NCBI RefSeq assembly: GCF_002959965.1
Contig: NZ_PREV01000027.1
Location: 1,364,001 to 1,428,000 of the forward strand
Source: Microbulbifer pacificus
Lineage (GTDB): Bacteria; Pseudomonadota; Gammaproteobacteria; Pseudomonadales; Cellvibrionaceae
DNA length: 64,000 nt
Reading direction: 5' to 3'
Part shown: positions 55,893 to 64,000 of the stretch, piece by piece
How positions within the stretch are numbered: the stretch's first letter is position 1
Layout of the letters: each line of letters begins with the position of its first letter
Notes under the pieces: generated by a model
Seen by the model: only the letters and a program-made list of their open reading frames with translations
Databases searched by the model: none
Told to the model about the DNA's origin: nothing
Program-made: the position numbers and the translations under genes

Positions 55893-58166
55893 TTAGCTAT
55901 GCACGTTCAGGTTCATACCCGCACCCTGTGCCAACTCGGCGAAGTTCGGGAAGGAAGTAGCCACGTTGGCGCAGTGCTGGATACGGATATCCGCGCTCGC
56001 GCGCAGCGCCGCCACCGCGAAGGACATAGCAATACGGTGGTCGCCTAGACTGTCCACCACACCGCCACCAAACACCGCAACTTCACCGTTGCCGCCCTTG
56101 CCCTCGATGACAATACCATCTGGCGTGGGCTCGGCATTGATACCGAGAATCTTCAGGCCATCCGCCATTGCCTGGATACGGTCACTCTCTTTGACCCGCA
56201 ACTCCTCCGCACCGGTGAGCACGGTTTCACCTTCCGCACAGGAGGCGGCGACAAAGATGGCCGGGAACTCGTCAATGGCCAGCGGCACCTGATCTTCGGG
56301 GATTTTGATACCGGTGAGAGGCGCGTAGCGCACGCGGATATCAGCCACCGGTTCCCCCCCCACCTCACGGCGGTTTTCAAGGGTAATGTCCGCCCCCATG
56401 GCTCGCAGGATATTGATGGCCCCGTCGCGGGTGGGGTTAATGCCCACATGCCGCAGCAGCACATCGGAACCCGGAGCAATGGACGCCGCCACCATAAAGA
56501 AGGTGGCGGAGGAAATGTCGGCCGGCACATCGATGTGGCAGGCCGCCAGCTTACCGCCGCCCGTCACGCTGGCACGAGGGCCATCGCGGCGAACGTCATA
56601 GCCAAAGCCCGCCAACATCCGCTCGGTGTGGTCACGGGTCGGCGCGGGTTCGGTGGTACTGGTTTCGCCTTCCGCATACAGCCCCGCCAACAACACACAG
56701 GATTTCACCTGGGCGCTGGCCATGGGCAGGGTGTAGTCAATGGCCTTCAGGGACTGGCCGCCAGTGATTTTGACCGGAGGACGGCCATCTGCACCGGTCT
56801 CCACCGCGGCACCCATCTCCCGCAGCGGATTTGCCACACGGTTCATCGGACGCTTTGACAGGGATTCGTCACCGGTCAACACCGAATCAAACTTCTGCCC
56901 CGCCAACAGCCCCGCCAGCAGACGCATGGAAGTGCCGGAATTACCCACATACAGCGGGCCGGGTGGCGCCTGCAGACCATGCATGCCCACGCCGTGAATG
57001 GTGACACGACCATTGACCGGCCCCTCGATCACCACGCCCATATCGCGGAATGCCTGCAGGGTCGCCAGGGCGTCCTCCCCCTCCAGAAATCCCTCCACTT
57101 CGGTGACGCCTTCCGCCAGAGAGCCCAGCATGATGGAACGGTGTGACATGGACTTGTCGCCCGGTACCCGCAGATCGCCATTCACTGCGCCGCCCGGACG
57201 GGCGACAAACGTTACTTCCTTCGCTTCCATAGTTTCCGTGTACGCTTTTTTGGCCAGCATTTTAGTGAAGTGATCCCGCGCCGCCTTGGCCCGGGTAAAG
57301 ACCCCCATCAGATGTTCGCTGTCGCCGCTGGCAATGGCACTGCGCAGGGATTCCAGATTGGAGGTGTAGAGATCGATCGCCTTGAGAATCGCATCGCGGT
57401 TGGCGAGCATGATGTCCCGCCACATCACCGGATCGCTGGAAGCGATGCGGGTGAAATCGCGAAAGCCGCCGGCGGCATAGCGGAATATATTTTCATTTTC
57501 CGCGTCGTGGGCCAGGGTATCCACCAGCCCGAAGGCAATCACGTGAGGCAGATGACTGGTAGCCGCAAGTACTTCGTCGTGCTCACCGACCGGCATGGAG
57601 AGCACTTCCGCCCCCACCGCTTCCCACATGGCGTGAATGCGCCGTACATGTTCCGCGGCAGTGTTTTCCAGGGGGGTGAGAATGATGCGATGGGCGATAT
57701 ACAGGTCATCGCGCGCGGCTGTCACACCGCTCTGCTCGGAACCGGCAATCGGGTGACCAGGCACCAGAAAATCCGGTACCTGTCCCCAGACATTTTTCGC
57801 TGCGGCAATCACGCTGCCCTTGACGCTGGCACCGTCGGTAACGGTGACCCCCGCGGGCAGGCGGTCTTTCAGCTGCGCAAACACCGCCTCTACCGCAAGT
57901 GTCGGCACAGCGACAAACACAACATCGCCCGCCTCCAGCTCCGGCAGAATTTCATCGAGATCAGTGACCGCACGATCCACCACACCGAGCGCCACCGCCT
58001 GCTCACAGGTCTGTGCACGGCGCGCCACGCCGATAACTTCCCGGCAGCCACTGGCTGCTTTCAGACCCAGTGCCAAACTGCCGCCAATCAGACCGATGCC
58101 CACCACCACCAGGCGGCCGACAACCCCCTCACTGGCGTCCCGCCCGCTATGCTCTTCCGAGGACAT
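55893..58166 (-). CDS. aroA: Bifunctional prephenate dehydrogenase / EPSP synthase (TyrA-AroA fusion)
   Basis: 757 residues. Residues 1-~310 are TyrA: VVVGIGLIGGSLALGLK (Rossmann) and FLVPGHPIAGSEQSG, HVIAFGLVD. From ~325 EPSP synthase: GDLRVPGDKSMSHRSIM, GNSGTSMRLLAGLL, MASAQVKSCVLLAGL, LRVKESDRI and SLGDHRIAMSFAV. The fusion couples tyrosine synthesis and the shikimate pathway, as in Pseudomonas. ATG 58166 directly follows the pheA TAA (TAAATG). Confidence 0.96.
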   Translation of the reverse strand: MSSEEHSGRDASEGVVGRLVVVGIGLIGGSLALGLKAASGCREVIGVARRAQTCEQAVALGVVDRAVTDLDEILPELEAGDVVFVAVPTLAVEAVFAQLKDRLPAGVTVTDGASVKGSVIAAAKNVWGQVPDFLVPGHPIAGSEQSGVTAARDDLYIAHRIILTPLENTAAEHVRRIHAMWEAVGAEVLSMPVGEHDEVLAATSHLPHVIAFGLVDTLAHDAENENIFRYAAGGFRDFTRIASSDPVMWRDIMLANRDAILKAIDLYTSNLESLRSAIASGDSEHLMGVFTRAKAARDHFTKMLAKKAYTETMEAKEVTFVARPGGAVNGDLRVPGDKSMSHRSIMLGSLAEGVTEVEGFLEGEDALATLQAFRDMGVVIEGPVNGRVTIHGVGMHGLQAPPGPLYVGNSGTSMRLLAGLLAGQKFDSVLTGDESLSKRPMNRVANPLREMGAAVETGADGRPPVKITGGQSLKAIDYTLPMASAQVKSCVLLAGLYAEGETSTTEPAPTRDHTERMLAGFGYDVRRDGPRASVTGGGKLAACHIDVPADISSATFFMVAASIAPGSDVLLRHVGINPTRDGAINILRAMGADITLENRREVGGEPVADIRVRYAPLTGIKIPEDQVPLAIDEFPAIFVAASCAEGETVLTGAEELRVKESDRIQAMADGLKILGINAEPTPDGIVIEGKGGNGEVAVFGGGVVDSLGDHRIAMSFAVAALRASADIRIQHCANVATSFPNFAELAQGAGMNLNVHS

Positions 58167-59270
58167 TTACAGCACTCCGCGGGGGTATGAACCCAGCACC
58201 TTCATATCCGAAGCACAGGCACCCACAGCCTTCAGTGCCGCCGCTACATTCTCGCGCTCGCGGTGACCAACGAAGTCGATAAAGAACACATAGGTCCAGT
58301 TGCCGCTCTGCGCCGGGCGGGTCTCCACCCGGGTCAGATCGATTTTGTGGGCCTGGAACGGCGCCAACAGGTCGTGCAGTGCACCGGGCGCGTTGCGCAT
58401 GGACACCATCAGCGAGGTCTTGTCGTCGCCGCTCGGCGGTACCGCCTGGGTACCGATGATCAGAAAACGGGTGGAATTGTCCGGGCGATCCTCAATTTTT
58501 TCATTGAGGATTTTGAGGCCATACAGCTCCGCTGCCATATCGCCGGCAATGGCCGCCGCGTTCCACTCGCCTTTCACCCGTTTGGCCGCCTCCGCATTGC
58601 TCGCCACCGCCACCCGCTCCACATTGGGGTAGTAGGAGTCCAGCCACTTGCGACACTGCGCCAGACTTTGGGCATGAGAGTAAATGCGAGTGATGGACTC
58701 CTTGCGGGTAATGTCGGAGATCATCAGGTGCTGGTGAATCCGCAGCTCCACTTCGCCGCAGATTTTCAGGTTGGACGTCATAAAGTTGTCCAGGGTGTGA
58801 TTCACCACACCCTCGGTGGAATTCTCCACCGGCACCACACCGTAATTGACGGCGCCCGCCTCCACCTCGCGGAACACCTCATCAATGGCCGCCAGCGGTT
58901 TGGACACGGCCGAGTGGCCGAAATGCTTCAACGCCGCCTGCTGTGTAAAGGTACCCTCCGGCCCGAGGTAAGCCACCTTGACCGGCTCCTCAAGCGCCAG
59001 ACAGGCGGACATGATCTCGCGGAACAGGCGCGCCATTTCCTCATTGGTAAGCGGGCCCGGATTGCGCTCCATCGCCCGGCGCAACACCTGCGCCTCGCGC
59101 TCGGGGCGATAGTAGAGTGCATCTTCGCCGTTGCGTTTTTTCACTTCCGCCACTTCCAGCGCACAGTTGGCACGCTCGGAAATCAGCCGCGCAATCTCGC
59201 TGTCGATGCCGTCGATACGATCGCGCAGTTCGAGCAGGCGCTCGTCCTGCTTCGGCTTATCTTCAGACAT
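58167..59270 (-). CDS. pheA: Bifunctional chorismate mutase / prephenate dehydratase
   Basis: 367 residues. AroQ chorismate mutase 1-95 (LRDRIDGIDSEIARLISERA, EVAEVKKRNG). Prephenate dehydratase about 96-275 (VAYLGPEGTFTQQAAL, VPVENSTEGVVNHTLD, DNSTRFLIIG with the catalytic TRF). C-terminal ACT regulatory domain (SLMVSMRNAPGALHDLL, THVETRP reads TRVETRP). Makes phenylpyruvate. No hisC lies between it and tyrA/aroA, unlike in Pseudomonas. Confidence 0.97.
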   Translation of the reverse strand: MSEDKPKQDERLLELRDRIDGIDSEIARLISERANCALEVAEVKKRNGEDALYYRPEREAQVLRRAMERNPGPLTNEEMARLFREIMSACLALEEPVKVAYLGPEGTFTQQAALKHFGHSAVSKPLAAIDEVFREVEAGAVNYGVVPVENSTEGVVNHTLDNFMTSNLKICGEVELRIHQHLMISDITRKESITRIYSHAQSLAQCRKWLDSYYPNVERVAVASNAEAAKRVKGEWNAAAIAGDMAAELYGLKILNEKIEDRPDNSTRFLIIGTQAVPPSGDDKTSLMVSMRNAPGALHDLLAPFQAHKIDLTRVETRPAQSGNWTYVFFIDFVGHRERENVAAALKAVGACASDMKVLGSYPRGVL

Positions 59271-59310
59271 AACTCTCGTCCAAATCCTTAAATTAATATC
59301 AAACGCTGCA

Positions 59311-60390
59311 TCAACCGTGACGCTGCTCGAAATCGGCCATAAAACCCACCAGCGCCTGCACCGCTTCCAGCGGAACCGCGTTGTACAGAGACGCGCGCAT
59401 GCCTCCCACCGAGCGGTGGCCCTTCAGATTCAGCAATCCGGCCTCTTCCGACTCTTTCAGGAACAACTTGTCCAGTTTTTCATCCGCCAGTACGAACGGC
59501 ACATTCATGCGCGAGCGACTGTCTTTCGCCACCGGACTTGAGAAAAACGCACTGCGGTCGAGAAAGTCGTACAACAGCCCGGACTTCTTCATACTGAGCT
59601 CCGCCATCGCATCGACGCCGCCCTGGGCCTTGAGCCACTTGAACACCAGCCCGGACAGATACCAGGCAAAGGTTGGTGGCGTGTTATCCATGGACTGGCC
59701 TTCGGCCGCGATCTTCCAGCTCAGGCTGCGCGGGATTTCCGGCAGCGCTCGGTCCAGCAGGTCATCCCGCACAATACCCACGGCAATGCCGGACGGACCG
59801 ATGTTTTTCTGCGCGCCCGCATAGATGAAACCGAACTTCTCCACCGGAATCGGCTGAGACAGAATCGTAGACGACATATCCGCAACCAGCGGGCTCGCCA
59901 CCTCCGGGATATACGGAAACTCCACCCCGCCGATGGTTTCATTCGGGGTGTAGTGAAAATAAGCCGTATTCGCGCTTTCCTGCCAACTGTCCGCCGAGGG
60001 CGCGTAAGAGAAATTGCGGTCCTCCGCCGAAGCCACGATGTTGACCTTGCCGTAACGCTCCGCTTCCTTGATGGCCTTTTCCGCCCACTGGCCCGTATGA
60101 ATGTAATCCGCGCTTCTGCTGCCGGCGCCGAACAGGTTCCAGGGAATGGCGCTGAACTGAGCCGTGGCACCGCCCTGTAAAAACAGGACCCGGTAGTTGT
60201 CGGGGATATGCAGCAGGTCGCGCAGATCCTGTTCAGCCTGCTCAGCCACAGCGACAAACTCGGGGGAGCGGTGGCTGATCTCCATTACCGAGCAGCCAAC
60301 ACCCTGCCAGTCCAACAATTCTTCCTGCGCCTGACGCAACACCGGTTCCGGCAGCGCCGCAGGACCCGCACAGAAATTAAACTTCCTCAT
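59311..60390 (-). CDS. serC: Phosphoserine aminotransferase
   Basis: 359 residues from ATG 60390 (MRKFNFCAGPAALPEPVL). PLP lysine Lys195 in YAGAQKNIGPSG; FLQGGATAQF and the C-terminal GGMRASLYNA are family landmarks. Functions in serine and, in many bacteria, pyridoxine synthesis. A GTG at 60399 is in frame but too close to GGGAA. Follows gyrA by about 200 bp. Confidence 0.97.
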   Translation of the reverse strand: MRKFNFCAGPAALPEPVLRQAQEELLDWQGVGCSVMEISHRSPEFVAVAEQAEQDLRDLLHIPDNYRVLFLQGGATAQFSAIPWNLFGAGSRSADYIHTGQWAEKAIKEAERYGKVNIVASAEDRNFSYAPSADSWQESANTAYFHYTPNETIGGVEFPYIPEVASPLVADMSSTILSQPIPVEKFGFIYAGAQKNIGPSGIAVGIVRDDLLDRALPEIPRSLSWKIAAEGQSMDNTPPTFAWYLSGLVFKWLKAQGGVDAMAELSMKKSGLLYDFLDRSAFFSSPVAKDSRSRMNVPFVLADEKLDKLFLKESEEAGLLNLKGHRSVGGMRASLYNAVPLEAVQALVGFMADFEQRHG

Positions 60391-60533
60391 TGATTCCACT
60401 TCCCAGAAGAACGAAAAACATATTCCGAATTAAATTTTTGCCAATTCCGGTCATCGCTAAACTGGCAATCACGGATTTCGGCCGCCTCGGTTACAGGGCT
60501 TTCGCCACCCGCCAAGCCCGAGCCGCTAAAGTC

Positions 60534-60561
60534 AAAAAAGGCCGCGAATTATCGCAGCCTT
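60534..60561 (-). terminator. Terminator of gyrA
   Basis: Minus-strand stem GGCTGCGA-taat-TCGCGGCC with one mismatch, followed by TTTTTTG. It lies 26 bp after the gyrA stop. Confidence 0.8.
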
Positions 60562-60586
60562 TCTCGGGATTCACGGGGAGCAGCCA

Positions 60587-63169
60587 TTACTCGTCGACAG
60601 CGCCATCATCAGTGGCACCGCCCTCTTCGCCGTTGGCATCTTCCGTTTCCTGAATACGCGCCAAACCCACCAGCTGCTCGCCTTCTTTCAGGCGGATCAC
60701 CCGCACACCCTGGGTGTTGCGTCCGAGCACGGAGACTTCATCCACCCGCGTGCGCACCATGGTGCCCTGATCGGAAATCAGCATAATTTCCTCACCGGGA
60801 TGCACCTGACAGGCGCCGATCAAGGCGCCGTTGCGCTCGCTTTCGGCGATGGCAATCACACCCTGAGTACCTCGCCCCTTGGTGGGGAAGTCGGATGTCG
60901 CGGTGCGCTTTCCGTACCCATTTTCGGTCACCATCATCACCGAACCACCCTCTTCGGGGATCACCATGGCAATGACAGAGACACCGCCCGCCATGCGAAT
61001 GCCGCGGACCCCCCGGGACACACGCCCCATGGAACGTACGTTTTCCTCGGCGAAACGCGCCGCCTTGCCGGCACTGGTCAGCAGCAGCACATCGCGGCCA
61101 CCATCGGTAATCGCCGTTGCCACCAGACGATCCCCCTCATCCAGGTCGATCGCACGCAGGCCCACGCTGCGCGGACGCGAGAAGGCCGTCAGCGGGGTTT
61201 TCTTCACCGTGCCGTTGGCGGTGGCGAAGAAGATAAAGTGATTTTCATCGTACTCGGACACCGGCATCAGACTACTGATGCGCTCACCCTCTTCCAGCGG
61301 CAGCATATTCACCATCGGGCGACCGCGGGAGGCACGGCCGGCGGTGGGCACTTCGTAGACCTTCAGCCAGTACACTTTGCCGTGGTTGGAGAAACACAGA
61401 ATGGTGTCGTGGGAGTTGGCAATCAGCAGGTGCTCGACAAAGTCTTCGTCTTTTACCTGGGTAGCCGACTTGCCCATGCCGCCACGGCGCTGAGCCTGAT
61501 AGTCCGCCAGTGGCTGGCTCTTGGCGTAACCGCCATGGGAGATGGTCACCACCTTGTCTTCCGGAGTGATCAGGTCCTCAACCGACAGATCCTGACGGGA
61601 CGCGACAATCTCCGTGCGACGGGCATCACCGTATTCTTTCTCCAGCACTTCAAGCTCTTCGCGGATTACCTGCATCAGGCGCTCGGGACTGCCGAGAATC
61701 TCCAGGTATTCCGCGATCTGCTCCAGGCGCTCGCTGTATTCCGCCAGCAGCTTGTCATGCTCCATACCGGTAAGGCGGTGCAGACGCAGTTCGAGAATGG
61801 CCTGGGCCTGAGCCGGTGACAGGTAATAGGCACCGTCGCGCATACCAAATTCTTTCGGCAGTTCATCCGGACGGCAGGCGTCGGCACCGGCGCGCTCTAG
61901 GAACTGCTGTACATCGCCCACCGGCCAACCCTTGGCCAGCAGCGCCTCGCGAGCGTCCGCGGGCGTGGCAGAGGCTTTGATCAGCTCGATCACGGGATCG
62001 ATATTGGAAATGGCGATTGCCAGACCTTCGAGGATGTGCCCGCGCTCGCGCGCCTTGCGCAGCAGATATACGGTACGGCGGGTGACCACTTCCTGGCGGT
62101 GGCGAATGAAGTACTCCAGCAGCTCTTTCAGATTCAACAGTTTGGGCTGGCCGTCCACCAGCGCCACCATATTGATACCGAACACGCTTTCCAGCTGGGT
62201 CTGGGAATAGAGGTTATTCAGAACCACATCCCCAAGCTCGCCGCGCTTGAGTTCGATCACCACGCGCAGGCCGTCCTTGTCGGACTCGTCGCGCAGCTCG
62301 GAAATGCCTTCGATCTTCTTCTCTTTTACCAGCTCCGCGATACGCTCGATCAGGCGCGCCTTGTTCAGCTGGTACGGAATCTCGTGAATGATGATGGTTT
62401 CGCGACTGGTTTTTTCGTCGCGCACCACCTCTGCCTTGGCACGCACGTAGATACGGCCGCGGCCGGTGCGATAGGCGAGAAGAATACCGGCACGGCCATT
62501 GATCGTGGCGCCAGTGGGGAAGTCCGGGCCCGGAATATACTCCATCAGGTCGTCGACCGTGAGCTCACTATTGTCGATCAACGCCAGACAGCCGCGTACC
62601 ACTTCACTCAGGTTGTGCGGCGGAATATTGGTGGCCATGCCCACCGCAATACCGGAAGAGCCGTTCACCAGCAGATTCGGCACCCGCGACGGCAACACTT
62701 CCGGCATCTGCTCGGAGCCATCGTAGTTGTCGATGAAATTGACGGTCTCTTTATCCAGATCCGACAGCAGCTCGTGGGCGAGCTTGTCCATACGGATCTC
62801 GGTGTAACGCATGGCCGCTGCACTGTCACCGTCGATGGAACCAAAGTTACCCTGTCCGTCGACCAGCATGTAACGCAGGGAGAACGGCTGCGCCATACGC
62901 ACGATGGTGTCGTACACCGCGCTGTCGCCATGCGGGTGGTATTTACCGATTACGTCACCCACCACACGGGCAGACTTTTTGTAGGGCTTGTTCCAGTCGT
63001 TCTTGAGTTCGTTCATGGCGAAGAGCACGCGCCGGTGGACCGGCTTCAGGCCGTCGCGCACATCTGGCAACGCACGACCCACAATCACGCTCATCGCATA
63101 GTCGAGGTAGGACTGCTTCAGCTCTTCTTCGATATTGATCGGAGAAATTTCTTTGGCTAATTCGCCCAT
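60587..63169 (-). CDS. gyrA: DNA gyrase subunit A
   Basis: 860 residues from ATG 63169 ([17 protein letters not shown]). An ATG four codons earlier sits on top of the AAGGA box. With this start the catalytic tyrosine is Tyr122 ([10 protein letters not shown]) and the quinolone-determining residues are Ser83 and Asp87 ([10 protein letters not shown]), the same numbers and the susceptible-type residues as in E. coli. The C-terminal domain has the GyrA-box (QRRGGMG) and six-bladed repeats, ending in an acidic tail. It introduces negative supercoils with GyrB. Confidence 0.98.
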   Translation of the reverse strand: MGELAKEISPINIEEELKQSYLDYAMSVIVGRALPDVRDGLKPVHRRVLFAMNELKNDWNKPYKKSARVVGDVIGKYHPHGDSAVYDTIVRMAQPFSLRYMLVDGQGNFGSIDGDSAAAMRYTEIRMDKLAHELLSDLDKETVNFIDNYDGSEQMPEVLPSRVPNLLVNGSSGIAVGMATNIPPHNLSEVVRGCLALIDNSELTVDDLMEYIPGPDFPTGATINGRAGILLAYRTGRGRIYVRAKAEVVRDEKTSRETIIIHEIPYQLNKARLIERIAELVKEKKIEGISELRDESDKDGLRVVIELKRGELGDVVLNNLYSQTQLESVFGINMVALVDGQPKLLNLKELLEYFIRHRQEVVTRRTVYLLRKARERGHILEGLAIAISNIDPVIELIKASATPADAREALLAKGWPVGDVQQFLERAGADACRPDELPKEFGMRDGAYYLSPAQAQAILELRLHRLTGMEHDKLLAEYSERLEQIAEYLEILGSPERLMQVIREELEVLEKEYGDARRTEIVASRQDLSVEDLITPEDKVVTISHGGYAKSQPLADYQAQRRGGMGKSATQVKDEDFVEHLLIANSHDTILCFSNHGKVYWLKVYEVPTAGRASRGRPMVNMLPLEEGERISSLMPVSEYDENHFIFFATANGTVKKTPLTAFSRPRSVGLRAIDLDEGDRLVATAITDGGRDVLLLTSAGKAARFAEENVRSMGRVSRGVRGIRMAGGVSVIAMVIPEEGGSVMMVTENGYGKRTATSDFPTKGRGTQGVIAIAESERNGALIGACQVHPGEEIMLISDQGTMVRTRVDEVSVLGRNTQGVRVIRLKEGEQLVGLARIQETEDANGEEGGATDDGAVDE

Positions 63170-63452
63170 ATTTTCAGGCATTCCTTATCGTTAACGCCGC
63201 CCGCGGGGCAGGCCCCCACTCCGCCTGTCACCCGCACCTTTCTCTGGGCGAATACAGCAACAGGCTGGGAAACTGGTGGGGCCAGCTGGTCACGGACCCC
63301 GATCAAGCGGGCGATTCTACCACAACTGACTCCATGTAGGACGACTCTCACACACTTGTTCATGCTCGCCTGCGCCGCTAAAGTTTGCGGCTTTGCCCCG
63401 GAACAAAAAACACACAATGGCTACGCCAAGCAATCGCAAACAAACGGAAAAG

Positions 63453-64000
63453 ATGAACAAAAAACAGGCAGTTGATACGCTGATCCACGCCCGCTGGATC
63501 ATTCCGGTGGTACCGGAGAAGCGCGTATATGAAGACTGCTCGCTGGCCATTACCGATGGCGCAATTACAGCCATACTTCCCAGCGCGGAAGCGCGCAATC
63601 GCTTCGATGCCCGGGAGGAGCACCTGCTCCAAAACCAGGTTCTGATCCCAGGCTTGATCAACACCCACAATCACGCCGCCATGAGCCTGCTGCGGGGCTT
63701 TGCCGATGACTACCCGCTGATCACCTGGCTGGAAAAACATATCTGGCCCGCGGAACAACAGTGGGTAAGCCCGGAGTTCGTTGCCGATGGCACCCGCCTT
63801 GCCATTGCCGAAATGCTGCGAAGCGGCACCACCACCTTCTCCGACCAGTACTTCTTCCCCGAAGCCACCGCCGCGGCCGCGCGCGAAGCGGGCATACGCG
63901 CCCAGATCGCCTTCCCGGTCATCGACTTCCCCAACGCCTGGTCCAGAAACAGCGATGAAGCCATCGAAAAAGGCCTCGCGCTCAGAGATGACTACCGCTC
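63453..64000 (+). CDS. TRZ/ATZ-type amidohydrolase (MtaD-like), N-terminal part, cut by right edge
   Basis: 182 residues visible. VDTLIHARWIIPVVPE, then PGLINTHNHAAMSLLRGFADD with HNH metal ligands, LITWLEKHIWPAE, and EMLRSGTTTFSDQYFF match the S-adenosylhomocysteine / 5'-methylthioadenosine deaminase and TRZ/ATZ group. In Pseudomonas and relatives a gene of this kind lies beside gyrA. The start could also be an in-frame ATG at 63417. Divergent from gyrA. Confidence 0.88.
   Translation, partial: MNKKQAVDTLIHARWIIPVVPEKRVYEDCSLAITDGAITAILPSAEARNRFDAREEHLLQNQVLIPGLINTHNHAAMSLLRGFADDYPLITWLEKHIWPAEQQWVSPEFVADGTRLAIAEMLRSGTTTFSDQYFFPEATAAAAREAGIRAQIAFPVIDFPNAWSRNSDEAIEKGLALRDDYR

Overview
The window is a chromosomal segment (moderately high GC) of a gammaproteobacterium. 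Gene content and order point to the Cellvibrionales/Pseudomonas side of the class, and the proteins look most like those of Microbulbifer-type marine bacteria. That last placement is an inference from memory of families, not a search result. Two conserved core blocks anchor it: tRNA-Val - thrS - infC - rpmI - rplT - pheS - pheT - ihfA - merR - tRNA-Pro (42060 down to 33949), and gyrA - serC - pheA - tyrA/aroA fusion - cmk - rpsA - ihfB - lapA - lapB - pyrF (63169 down to 50477).

Layout. 1-10.6 kb: the 5' part of an indolepyruvate ferredoxin oxidoreductase divergent from an Lrp-type regulator, an M3 peptidase lipoprotein, a GST, a class II DAHP synthase and an aromatic/aspartate aminotransferase. 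A MarR regulator follows, divergent from maleylacetoacetate isomerase. Aromatic amino acid making and breaking is a theme. 11-22 kb: MscS channel coupled to a prolyl-4-hydroxylase-like dioxygenase, a LEA14-like lipoprotein, an ECF sigma operon, SOS-regulated yebG, a pair of exported amidohydrolases (one lacking the metal ligands) and a hybrid histidine kinase. 22-28.5 kb: YchJ-like protein, TruC-like pseudouridine synthase, M14 peptidase, tRNA-Arg, an ArsR/SRPBCC/DoxX operon with twin operators, and dbpA.

28.8-33.9 kb is the most accessory-looking stretch: small exported protein, DUF1097 protein, alpha/beta hydrolase plus Ohr divergent from an AraC regulator, a regulator gene truncated at both ends, and a two-gene wHTH/nucleotidyltransferase module resembling a toxin-antitoxin pair. 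The module abuts the broken regulator on one side and lies about 0.2 kb from tRNA-Pro on the other.

42-50 kb: DMT transporter, uvrB, duplicated tRNA-Asn genes, and a surface polysaccharide group (NAD-dependent epimerase, WecA-like phosphoglycosyl transferase, WbpM/CapD-like dehydratase) followed by a ComEA-like protein. The right edge holds the 5' part of a TRZ/ATZ-type amidohydrolase divergent from gyrA.

Regulatory signals visible by eye: a LexA box before yebG, paired operators for the ArsR and MarR regulators, dyads before the araC and wHTH genes, promoters with GC-rich discriminators before tRNA genes, an ATT start for infC, TTG starts for lapA, lapB and pyrF, and a terminator-like hairpin between rplT and pheS.
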